DNA of 47,029 nt, taken from positions 1-47,029 of the forward strand of contig DVMA01000047.1 of assembly GCA_018715195.1 (NCBI GenBank). The letters are read 5' to 3'. This document shows, piece by piece, positions 1 through 7,069 of this stretch. The notes under the pieces are model-generated. The model did no database searches and was not told the DNA's origin. It saw only the letters and a program-made list of their open reading frames with translations. A program made the position numbers and the translations under genes. The stretch comes from Candidatus Coproplasma excrementavium. GTDB taxonomy: Bacteria; Bacillota; Clostridia; Christensenellales; Borkfalkiaceae. The first letter of the stretch is position 1. Each line of letters starts with the position of its first letter.

Positions 1-41
1 AATTAAAGAAATTAACTGAAAATTTTATTTGTTTTCTTTAA

Positions 42-105
42 GGCCGCGGCGCGCAGATTTTTCTGCGCGCCGCGGCCTGTTTTCTGCCCGTACTGCGGGC
101 TTTTT
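42..105 (+). terminator. Tandem intrinsic terminators of the upstream gene
   Basis: A perfect 15-bp stem (42-56 with 63-77, loop ATTTTT) is followed by TGTTTTC. A second short hairpin (GCCCG 86-90 with CGGGC 96-100) is followed directly by TTTTT. Both fit rho-independent termination of a plus-strand gene that ends before the window. Confidence 0.7.
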
Positions 106-200
106 AAACCTTAAATCTGTATTTTATTTCCTTAAAAGTTGCATATAAAAGCATAAACTGTTCAAATATGCTTTTAAATTAACATTTTATGCCAAATTGC

Positions 201-241
201 TTGAAAACTCTTCGCGCGCGTGATATCATTTATAATGATAT
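201..241 (+). promoter_or_regulatory. Promoter with palindromic operator ahead of the first GH3 gene
   Basis: TTGAAA (201-206), 17 bp, TATCAT (224-229). The -10 lies inside a perfect inverted repeat, ATATCATT-TAT-AATGATAT (223-241), placed like a repressor site. The expected transcript start near 236 gives a leader of about 150 nt. No other feature was seen between 105 and 200. Confidence 0.5.
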
Positions 242-384
242 GGGTAAAAGTTTTTTGTTCGTTGCTTACATACGTTAAGGTATCCTGAGGTAAACTTTTA
301 ACATAACATGCTAAACACTGTCTGTATCCCGAGGGAGCGGCGGACAAATACTGTATCACAATTTTTTATTCAGGGGCATTATAG

Positions 385-2805
385 ATGAACAGAGAAGAAA
401 TTCTAAAAAAACTCACATTGCGTCAGAAGGCCGACCTGTTGACAGGTAAAGATTTCTGGAGCACGCAGGGCTATGAAGAGCTCGGCATCCCCTCCATATT
501 CTTTTCGGACGGCCCTCACGGACTCAGAAAGCAGGCGGCTGCGTCGGACCATCTCGGACTGAATGCCAGCGTACCCGCAACGTGTTTCCCCACGGCGGTT
601 TCAATGGCGTCCAGCTGGAACGATTCCCTTGCCGAAAGGATGGGCGAGGCGCTCGGCGAAGAGGCTGCTTCGCAGAACGTCAACATGGTGCTCGGACCCG
701 GTCTTTGCATCAAGCGCAACCCCCGTTGCGGCAGAAACTTCGAATATTTTTCGGAAGACCCTTACCTCGCGGGCAAAATGGCTGCGGCATATGTGCGCGG
801 CATTCAGAAAAACGGCACGGCGTCCTGCATAAAGCACTTTGCGGCAAACAGCCAGGAAGAGCGCCGTATGGTCACCGATTCGGTAATGGATGAAAGAACC
901 CTGCGCGAGATTTATCTCACCGGTTTCGAAATTGCCGTAAAGGAGGGACATCCCCACGCTGTAATGTCTTCCTATAATATGGTAAACGGCGCGTTTGCAG
1001 ATGAGAATAAACATCTTCTCCGCGACATACTCCGCGGCGAATGGGGCTTTAACGGCGTTGTCGTATCCGACTGGGCGGGCACCAACAACAAGGTTGCCTC
1101 CACAATCGCGGGCAGCGACATAGAGATGCCCGGTTGCCGCTACGGCGCTGACGACATAGTTGAGGCTGTGGAAAACGGCAAGCTCGACATAAAGTATGTG
1201 GATGAATGCGTAAACCGCGTTCTCGACCTGATAGAAACGACCACGAAGGGCGAAAAGGGCAAGGAATTCGATAAGGAAGCTCACCACGAACTTGCCAAAG
1301 AGTGCGCAGACGAGTGCGTAGTTCTGCTTAAAAACGATGGCATTCTTCCTCTTGCGGCGCAAACTAGCGTTGCACTTGTCGGCGATTTTGCCAAAAAGCC
1401 CCGTTACCAGGGTGCAGGTTCTTCCATAGTAAATCCCACAAAACTGGAATGCGTGATGGATGATACCCGCAACTTCCCCTTCAATGTCATAGGATATGCC
1501 GACGGCTTTGAAAGGTACGGCAAGCATAAGACCGTTCACATCGACCGCGCGGTAGAGCTCGGCAAAAAGGCAGATGTGACGCTGTTCTTTGCGGGCCTCG
1601 ATGAATATACAGAGGCGGAGGGCCTTGACAGACAGTCTCTGGCCGTTCCCGAAAATCAGATAAGAACATACAAGGCGCTCAAGGCAGCGGGACTCAAAGT
1701 GGTAGTAGTTCTCTCCTGCGGCAGCGCGGTATATATGGACTGGGCGTCCGATGCAGATGCCATCGTGTTCGCGGGCCTTACGGGCCAGGCGGGTGCGGCG
1801 GCCGTGCTGGATATAATTTCCGGCAAGGTAAACCCCTCTGCGAAACTTGCGGAAACGTGGTCTCTTCCCGATGTTCCCTGCGCAAGCGAAACTTACTTTC
1901 CCGGCAAGCAGATGACCTGCGAATACAGGGAGGGTCTGTATGTGGGCTACCGCTATTTTGACAAGACCCAAAAGAAGGTTGAATTCCCCTTCGGTTTCGG
2001 CCTTTCGTATACGACATTCAGATATGACGACATATCTGCGGACGGAAACGGCGTAACGTTCACCATCACAAATACTGGCAACATGGACGGCGCCGAAATT
2101 GCACAGCTGTACGTAAGCAAAGCTGACAGCAAGCTGTTCCGTCCCGAAAAGGAACTCAAAGGCTTTAAAAAGGTATTCCTCAAAAAGGGTGAAACAAAGA
2201 AGGTCACCATTCCGTTCGACGACAAGACGTTCCGCTACTTCGACGTGGAGAGCGACAAGTGGGAGACGGAAGGAGGAGAATACTTACTTCTCATCGGCGC
2301 AAGCTCGCGCGATATACGCCTCGAAACAAAGGTTGAAAAGACGGCAACCAAGACCGATTGCCCCTATGATATGGCCAAATTACCGTCCTATTACAGCGGC
2401 AACGTGGCGCATGTCGGCGATGAGGAATTCAAGGCTCTGCTCGGCAGGGAAATTCCCAGGAGCGGCTATGACTTCTATAAGAAGAACAGAATGATAATAA
2501 CGGAAAATTCCACGGTGGCAGACCTTCGCTACTCACGCAGATGGGTGGGCAGGCTGTTCTCGGGAGCGATACGTTTTGTTATTAAGTTCATGAATCTCAT
2601 AGGCAACCGCTCTATGGCAAACACGCTTGTAATGGGCGTGCTTCATCAGCCCGTAAGAGGCCTTGCAAAGTTCGGCGGAATGTCCCGCAGACAGATGAAG
2701 GCCCTGCTGATGATGTTCAACGGACAGATGTGCAGAGGCATTGTAAAGTTCCTGTCCAAAGATAAAAAACAGAATAAAGAAGCCAAGGCTGCAAAGGCTG
2801 CGTAA
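385..2805 (+). CDS. Glycoside hydrolase family 3 beta-glycosidase, cytoplasmic
   Basis: An 806-residue GH3 enzyme, probably a beta-glucosidase or beta-xylosidase type retaining glycosidase. The N-terminal TIM barrel carries the SDGPHGLR substrate loop near residue 42, GRNFEYFSEDP near 116, KHFAAN near 150 and the nucleophile Asp229 in VVSDW. An alpha/beta sandwich (about 310-550, starting VVLLKNDGILPL) and a fibronectin-III-like domain (about 570-680, after FPFGFGLSYTTF) follow. The last 110 residues are a basic, partly amphipathic extension (WVGRLFSGAIRFVIKFM, MSRRQMKALLMMFNG) ending KEAKAAKAA. No signal peptide is visible, so it should act on imported oligosaccharides. AGGGG at 372-376 supports the start. 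It is 27 bp from the next gene, so probably co-transcribed. The exact substrate cannot be read from sequence. Confidence 0.93.
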   Translation: MNREEILKKLTLRQKADLLTGKDFWSTQGYEELGIPSIFFSDGPHGLRKQAAASDHLGLNASVPATCFPTAVSMASSWNDSLAERMGEALGEEAASQNVNMVLGPGLCIKRNPRCGRNFEYFSEDPYLAGKMAAAYVRGIQKNGTASCIKHFAANSQEERRMVTDSVMDERTLREIYLTGFEIAVKEGHPHAVMSSYNMVNGAFADENKHLLRDILRGEWGFNGVVVSDWAGTNNKVASTIAGSDIEMPGCRYGADDIVEAVENGKLDIKYVDECVNRVLDLIETTTKGEKGKEFDKEAHHELAKECADECVVLLKNDGILPLAAQTSVALVGDFAKKPRYQGAGSSIVNPTKLECVMDDTRNFPFNVIGYADGFERYGKHKTVHIDRAVELGKKADVTLFFAGLDEYTEAEGLDRQSLAVPENQIRTYKALKAAGLKVVVVLSCGSAVYMDWASDADAIVFAGLTGQAGAAAVLDIISGKVNPSAKLAETWSLPDVPCASETYFPGKQMTCEYREGLYVGYRYFDKTQKKVEFPFGFGLSYTTFRYDDISADGNGVTFTITNTGNMDGAEIAQLYVSKADSKLFRPEKELKGFKKVFLKKGETKKVTIPFDDKTFRYFDVESDKWETEGGEYLLLIGASSRDIRLETKVEKTATKTDCPYDMAKLPSYYSGNVAHVGDEEFKALLGREIPRSGYDFYKKNRMIITENSTVADLRYSRRWVGRLFSGAIRFVIKFMNLIGNRSMANTLVMGVLHQPVRGLAKFGGMSRRQMKALLMMFNGQMCRGIVKFLSKDKKQNKEAKAAKAA

Positions 2806-2832
2806 ATACATTTTGGTGAATGGAGAAATAAT

Positions 2833-3960
2833 ATGGAAAATAATGTAGTTAGCAGCGAAGAGCAAAGACTTCTTCCCAAGCCCCTTTCGGGCAACCCTTT
2901 TGTAGCTTTCTGGCAGAGAATAGGACGCTGGTGGCAGGGCGTGTGGTACGGCTTTTCTGAAAAGCACCCCAAGCTTGCCCCCTGGATATACAAGATATTC
3001 TTCTTTCTTGTATTTTCCTACGGCGTCACGATATGGCAGTTCATCGTAATGACATTCCTGCCCTACGCCTTCCAGGGCCTGGGCACGGAACCGTGGGGCT
3101 GGCCCAATGCAGAGCTTTCCTTTGCAAACGATAACGGCGCCACGTACATACTGTTCGGCGACAGCGCGGGACTCGGCTACTTCATAGCCTACGAAATTGC
3201 CGTATTTACCGCACAGTGCATAAACTTCCCTCTTCAGAGGAACATAACCTACCGTTCGCACGGCAACCCCTGGTGGCAGGCGATGTGGTACTTTATCGGC
3301 TGGGTGCTCGTATCCGTGTTCACCCTTGCGATATGGGGCCTTATTAATGTATTCTTCACCAGCTGGGGCTGGTACCTTCCCGGTGAAGAGGGCCTTGCCA
3401 CGGTTGCGGGTCTTGTAAAGACCGTGCTCACGGGCGGCGTTTCGATGGTGATATTCTTCTTCATCTTCCTTATCATATTCCCCGATGCGGACAAGACGGA
3501 GAAGTCCAAGGCTGCCAAGCTGGAGGCTGCAAAGGCTGCACTTGAAAGCGCAAAGGCGTCTTCCGACAGCGAGGCTGTTGCCAAGGCCGAACTTGCCGTT
3601 GCCAAGGCAGAGCTTGCATATGCCATAGCCGTAGAAAACCGCAAACTGTTCCACTCGGAAAAGAATATTTCTGCCGTAAGGTCGGTTGCCGAAGCGAGGA
3701 TAAACGCTTACCAGGGCAAGCTGAATAAAATCAAAAAACTTACTGAGCAGGTTGAAGCCGCAAAATCTGCGGGAGATGCGCAGAAGGCAGAAAAACTTGC
3801 AAAACAGCTTGAAGAGGTGGAGAGCGGACTGGAAAAATCCCGCAATACCGCACTTGAGGCAGTTGACCAGCGCGATAAAGTCGTCCCCGAAGAAGAGGCG
3901 GTTATTGCCGAAGTAAAGCAGGCCCGCGAAAAGCGCGCCGCAGAGAAAAAAGTCGCCTAA
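2833..3960 (+). CDS. GtrA-like four-TM protein with C-terminal coiled coil
   Basis: 375 residues. Four hydrophobic segments lie at about 56-80, 115-135, 147-175 and 190-217. The stretch CINFPLQRNITYRSHG resembles the conserved Asn/Arg loop of GtrA-family polyprenyl-glycan membrane proteins, though similarity is weak. From about residue 218 the protein becomes Lys/Ala/Glu-rich heptads (EKSKAAKLEAAKAALESAKA and on to the end), a predicted cytoplasmic coiled coil of about 150 residues. GGAG at 2822-2825 gives an 8-nt spacing to ATG. It follows the GH3 gene by 27 bp, so the two are likely one operon, and its tail may tether or organise the enzyme at the membrane (inference). A general membrane-protein label is the safe fallback. 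Confidence 0.6.
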   Translation: MENNVVSSEEQRLLPKPLSGNPFVAFWQRIGRWWQGVWYGFSEKHPKLAPWIYKIFFFLVFSYGVTIWQFIVMTFLPYAFQGLGTEPWGWPNAELSFANDNGATYILFGDSAGLGYFIAYEIAVFTAQCINFPLQRNITYRSHGNPWWQAMWYFIGWVLVSVFTLAIWGLINVFFTSWGWYLPGEEGLATVAGLVKTVLTGGVSMVIFFFIFLIIFPDADKTEKSKAAKLEAAKAALESAKASSDSEAVAKAELAVAKAELAYAIAVENRKLFHSEKNISAVRSVAEARINAYQGKLNKIKKLTEQVEAAKSAGDAQKAEKLAKQLEEVESGLEKSRNTALEAVDQRDKVVPEEEAVIAEVKQAREKRAAEKKVA

Positions 3961-4001
3961 AAATTTACGTTCGCAGCATGTAAAGCCAAGGTACACAAGC
4001 G

Positions 4002-4034
4002 GTTGATTGTGCCATATGTGCGCCTCAATCGTGA
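4002..4034 (+). repeat. Dispersed CATATG-core intergenic repeat, copy A
   Basis: Begins GTTGATTGTGCCATATG and continues to CTCAATC. It aligns with copies at 5241-5278 (minus), 28664-28700, 30477-30513 and 46113-46148. It lies 42 bp after a stop codon, ahead of the terminator. Confidence 0.45.
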
Positions 4035-4102
4035 TGCGGAGCGACTTATCCTCTTCGGCAAAAAGCAAGAGAGTCGTTTCCCCAAAAGAATATAAATTAT
4101 GC

Positions 4103-4140
4103 GCCCCGCGCGGCTTCAGCCGCGCGGGGCAGAATTTTTT
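4103..4140 (+). terminator. Intrinsic terminator after the GH3/GtrA-like pair
   Basis: GCCCCGCGCGGC (4103-4114), loop TTCA, GCCGCGCGGGGC (4119-4130), then AGAATTTTTT. A 12-bp perfect stem with T6. Confidence 0.85.
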
Positions 4141-4310
4141 GCGTAAAAAATGTATGTCGGATATAAAAATATATATGTCAGGTATTGTATGGCGTTTAAT
4201 GGCGCATATCTTTATCGCAGAGTATAAGCCGTTTAATGCCGCAGGCGAAAACTGTCTGATTTCAGATAAATTCCGACATTGTTTTTTGTGCATAAATTTT
4301 CTTTTTGCTA

Positions 4311-4390
4311 TTGCAATGTGGTGCTTTATATGTTAAAATAAAGCATATAAACAGCATATATTCAGCCTTTTGCATGCAACATATGTTGCA
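4311..4390 (+). promoter_or_regulatory. Promoter and candidate binding sites for the LytTR two-component genes
   Basis: TTGCAA (4311-4316), 17 bp, TAAAAT (4334-4339). Just downstream are two direct AGCATATA repeats (4342-4349 and 4353-4360) exactly 11 bp apart, a spacing typical of LytTR-type direct-repeat sites, and a perfect 16-bp palindrome TGCAACATATGTTGCA (4375-4390). Autoregulation is inferred from position only. Confidence 0.45.
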
Positions 4391-4447
4391 ACCCCTCGTA
4401 CGCGGCATTGTATTTTTAACGCCGTTATTTTTTACAGGAGCGATTTG

Positions 4448-5164
4448 ATGCTTAAAATTGCAATAGTGGAAAATGAACCCGAACAGGCCGACCTGCTCAG
4501 CGGCTACATAGCGCGGTACTCGCAGGAGAGCGGCATAAAATGCCAGGTGGTCACATTTTCTAACGGTCTGGAATTCATATCTGGCTACACTCCCGGGTTC
4601 GACGCCGTCTTCATGGACATAAAAATGCTGCTTATAGACGGCATGGAGGCCGCTGAAAAACTCAGAAAAATAGATGAGGACGTGGTTCTGATTTTTGTTA
4701 CCAACATGGCGCAACTTGCAATTAAGGGCTATAAAGTAAACGCCATGGACTTTATCGTAAAGCCCGTGACTTACTTCGACTTTTCGCTCGAGATGGATAA
4801 GATTTGCCGCGCGCACGACCGCCGCACCCAGGACTATGTATGGGTAAAGACGGCGGGGGTGCTCAGACGAATAGACTTCAACGCCATATTCTATATAGAA
4901 ATAATTATGCACGATGTGTACGTGCATACCGACCGCGAGACGGTAAATTTCCGCGGCTCGCTGAAAAATCTGGAAGAAAAGCTGGACCCTGCTCTGTTTT
5001 CGCGCTGCAATAACTGCTATATAGTAAATCTTCAGCACGTTACGGGCGTAAAGGAAGATGCCGTCATGCTTGAAAGCGGGGACGAACTGCATATGAGCCG
5101 CACCCGCAAAAGGCAGTTCATGAACGATTTAACCGCCTTCTTTTCGGGTGCTTCGGCAAAGTAA
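4448..5164 (+). CDS. LytTR-family response regulator
   Basis: 238 residues from the ATG at 4448, chosen because AGGAG (4436-4440) sits 7 nt upstream and the protein then begins MLKIAIVENEPEQ, as receiver domains do. An upstream in-frame ATG at 4370 would overlap the putative operator. The receiver domain (1-120) has phospho-acceptor Asp57 in VFMDIKM and the FIVKPV lysine. The acidic pocket reads E8-N9-E10 rather than the usual DD, a mild deviation. The C-terminal LytTR DNA-binding domain (about 135-235) has the NNCYIVNLQHV and SRTRKRQF strands typical of AgrA/VirR-type regulators. The AgrC-like kinase downstream is the expected partner. The target is probably the local glycosidase genes or its own operon (inference). 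Confidence 0.9.
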   Translation: MLKIAIVENEPEQADLLSGYIARYSQESGIKCQVVTFSNGLEFISGYTPGFDAVFMDIKMLLIDGMEAAEKLRKIDEDVVLIFVTNMAQLAIKGYKVNAMDFIVKPVTYFDFSLEMDKICRAHDRRTQDYVWVKTAGVLRRIDFNAIFYIEIIMHDVYVHTDRETVNFRGSLKNLEEKLDPALFSRCNNCYIVNLQHVTGVKEDAVMLESGDELHMSRTRKRQFMNDLTAFFSGASAK

Positions 5165-5240
5165 AACAGATGGTCTGCCGCAAAAACCTGCGCACAAAAC
5201 GTGGCACATTTGCGGACAGTCTAAAAGGTGGTTATCAGCT

Positions 5241-5278
5241 CGTTCATTCAAATTGGCCTGCACATATGCTCAGATTAT
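5241..5278 (-). repeat. Dispersed CATATG-core intergenic repeat, copy B (inverted)
   Basis: On the minus strand it reads TAATCTGAGCATATGTGC then GGCCAATTTGAATGA. It matches copy D (30477-30513) in order and spacing, and weaker similarity continues toward 5170. Confidence 0.4.
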
Positions 5279-5288
5279 TGTATTTCAC

Positions 5289-5311
5289 GGCGCGCGCTAT
5301 GCGCGCCTTTT
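5289..5311 (+). terminator. Short hairpin and T4 just before the kinase start (attenuator-like)
   Basis: GGCGCGC (5289-5295), loop GCTAT, GCGCGCC (5301-5307), then TTTT, ending 10 nt before the kinase ATG. It could reduce read-through from the regulator into the kinase. Confidence 0.4.
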
Positions 5312-5321
5312 AAGGTAACAA

Positions 5322-6626
5322 ATGTACTATTCGTATATACTTCTGGGACAGCTCAATTTTTATGTGGAAATGCTTATTCCGCTCCTGATTCTGATGCGTC
5401 GGCAGGAGCGGCGCAGTTTATTTCCTCTCAGACTCCTGCTTGTGGCTGCGGTGGGGGCGGGTTTTGCGTTTATGCCCGAACTGAACGTCGGCCCGTTCGG
5501 CATGCACTATCTGATAGTTATGGGTGTAGCATTTCTTGCGGGCTGGTTCATCTTTGATGTGTCCCCGCTGGACGTGTTGTTCTATACCATAGCTGCATTT
5601 GCCGTTCAGCATTGCCTTTGGGATATTCTTTTCATTGTATTCGAAACGATAGGCGAGCTCACCCAGGCGGCCGCGCTCGTCATATATTTTTCGCTCTATC
5701 TCGTGGCGTATGCGCTGTTCTGGTTGTTCTTCCCCGTCAGCGAGCTCAACGAGGGCGGCGTGAAGGGGCGCGGACTTCAGTTTGCCGTTTCGGCGTTCAT
5801 AATCGCCTTTGTGTATGTGATAGCCTCGCTCGTGCCCTGGCTGTATTCGTGGAACATTCTGTACAGATTGTACGCGCTTATCTGTTGCATATTCGCGCTC
5901 GGATTGCAGTGCGGTCTGTTCGAACACACAAGACTCAAGGAGAAAAACCGCGAGCTTGAGCGGGACAAGTTCGTGCTTGAAGAACTGCTCATGCGCGAGC
6001 AGAAACAGTACGCCATAACAAAGGACACCATAGACCTTATAAATATAAAGTGTCACGACCTCAAGCACCAGCTGGCCGCCTTGCGTTCTATGTCGGAAGA
6101 GGAGCGCGAAAAGAGCCTCAAAGAGGTGGAGAGCGCCGTAATGATATACGGCAACATTGCCAAAACGGGTAACGAAACGCTGGATATAGTGCTCACAGAA
6201 AAGAGTTTTCTGTGCGAAAAATACGGCATACGTTTCACCTATATGATAGACGGCGGCAGTTTTTCCTTTATGGCGCCCGCAGACATATCGTCGCTGTTCG
6301 GCAACGCGCTGGATAACGCCATAGAGAGCGTTATGAAGGAGGGGGAAAAGGACCGCAGGGTAATCAAGCTCAACGCCTCTTCCAAGCGCGGCTACATCGC
6401 CGTGCACGTGGAAAATTACTGTACGGAGGTCATAAAGTTCAAAGACGGCGTGCCCGTGACCAGCAAGGCCGATAAAAACGAGCACGGGTTCGGCGTAAAG
6501 AGCATGAACTTCATAGTCAAAAAGTACGGCGGTACGTGCATAATGCGGCAGGAGGGTTGCCTTGTATATCTGGAAATAATACTCCCCGTGCCCGAAAGCG
6601 GAAGGCAGTTTGCCGTGCAGGCATAG
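5322..6626 (+). CDS. AgrC/ComD-like GHKL sensor histidine kinase
   Basis: 434 residues. The first 210 residues form about six hydrophobic segments, the membrane sensor typical of HPK10 (peptide-sensing) kinases. A linker coiled coil (HTRLKEKNRELERDKFVLEE) leads to the dimerisation helix with phosphorylatable His245 in KCHDLKHQLAAL. The GHKL ATPase domain has the N-box FGNALDNAIES (N328, N332) and the glycine-rich GFGVKSMNFIVKKYGG lid. The family partners with LytTR regulators, matching the gene 157 bp upstream. No autoinducer-peptide gene or AgrB-like protease is seen nearby, so the signal is unknown. AAGG just upstream is a weak ribosome binding site. Confidence 0.9.
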   Translation: MYYSYILLGQLNFYVEMLIPLLILMRRQERRSLFPLRLLLVAAVGAGFAFMPELNVGPFGMHYLIVMGVAFLAGWFIFDVSPLDVLFYTIAAFAVQHCLWDILFIVFETIGELTQAAALVIYFSLYLVAYALFWLFFPVSELNEGGVKGRGLQFAVSAFIIAFVYVIASLVPWLYSWNILYRLYALICCIFALGLQCGLFEHTRLKEKNRELERDKFVLEELLMREQKQYAITKDTIDLINIKCHDLKHQLAALRSMSEEEREKSLKEVESAVMIYGNIAKTGNETLDIVLTEKSFLCEKYGIRFTYMIDGGSFSFMAPADISSLFGNALDNAIESVMKEGEKDRRVIKLNASSKRGYIAVHVENYCTEVIKFKDGVPVTSKADKNEHGFGVKSMNFIVKKYGGTCIMRQEGCLVYLEIILPVPESGRQFAVQA

Positions 6627-6715
6627 CTTTTATGCCGTTTTCATAAGTCGCTCTGCGGGCGTACATTTGTCTTGTCCCGCATAAAGTCAAACTTTTCCAA
6701 TTCAGAATATATGCA

Positions 6716-6743
6716 AAGCTCCGCCGCAAAGCGGAGCTTTTTT
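6716..6743 (+). terminator. Intrinsic terminator after the kinase gene
   Basis: AAGCTCCGC (6716-6724), 6-nt loop, GCGGAGCTT (6731-6739), then TTTT. A 9-bp perfect stem. Confidence 0.88.
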
Positions 6744-6967
6744 GTATGCTGACCCCACAAAACTGTTTGTGCGTTTAACGTCTACGGGACGGACATTCGC
6801 GCGTTTTAAAAGCCTGTATAGTCCGTTTGTGAAAGTTGTTGCAATTTTATGATAAATTGAAATATCTTTTGTATGAAATTTTTGTTATGTACACTCCTTT
6901 AGTGATATATTGTTACAGCTCGGGGTGCAAAACAAGTCAAATTTTGTGCGTAGTAAGGCAAAGGTCA
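6744..6967. other. AT-rich intergenic stretch without a recognised feature
   Basis: No coding pattern, tRNA-like fold or strong hairpin was found. The DNA becomes markedly AT-rich from about 6835, as expected upstream of a promoter. Confidence 0.6.
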
Positions 6968-7047
6968 TTGCCAAAAAAGTGATTGTATGTATACTTTTTA
7001 ACTGCGCAAAGGTTCATGCGCGGGTATCATACCATAATTCAATGGTA
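6968..7047 (+). promoter_or_regulatory. Promoter and inverted repeats upstream of the permuted GH3 gene
   Basis: TTGCCA (6968-6973), 16 bp, TATACT (6990-6995). In the leader, GGTATCATACC (7023-7033) is palindromic, and TACCAT (7030-7035) pairs with ATGGTA (7042-7047) across 6 nt. These end 11 nt before the AGGAGGG at 7059, so either an operator or an RNA structure is possible. Confidence 0.45.
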
Positions 7048-7069
7048 AAAACTTATACAGGAGGGAACC

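Noticed and set aside
601-1971. Long minus-strand open frame (456 codons) opposite the first GH3 gene
   Set aside because: It lies wholly antisense to a clear GH3 gene, has no ribosome binding site, and its translation is a low-complexity mirror of the sense codon bias.
2533-4293. Minus-strand open frame of 586 codons antisense to the GtrA-like gene
   Set aside because: It spans a real gene, a strong plus-strand terminator and intergenic DNA without any recognisable domain.
4007-4336. Plus-strand open frame between the coiled-coil protein and the regulator
   Set aside because: It runs through a perfect terminator stem and across the regulator promoter; no ribosome binding site.
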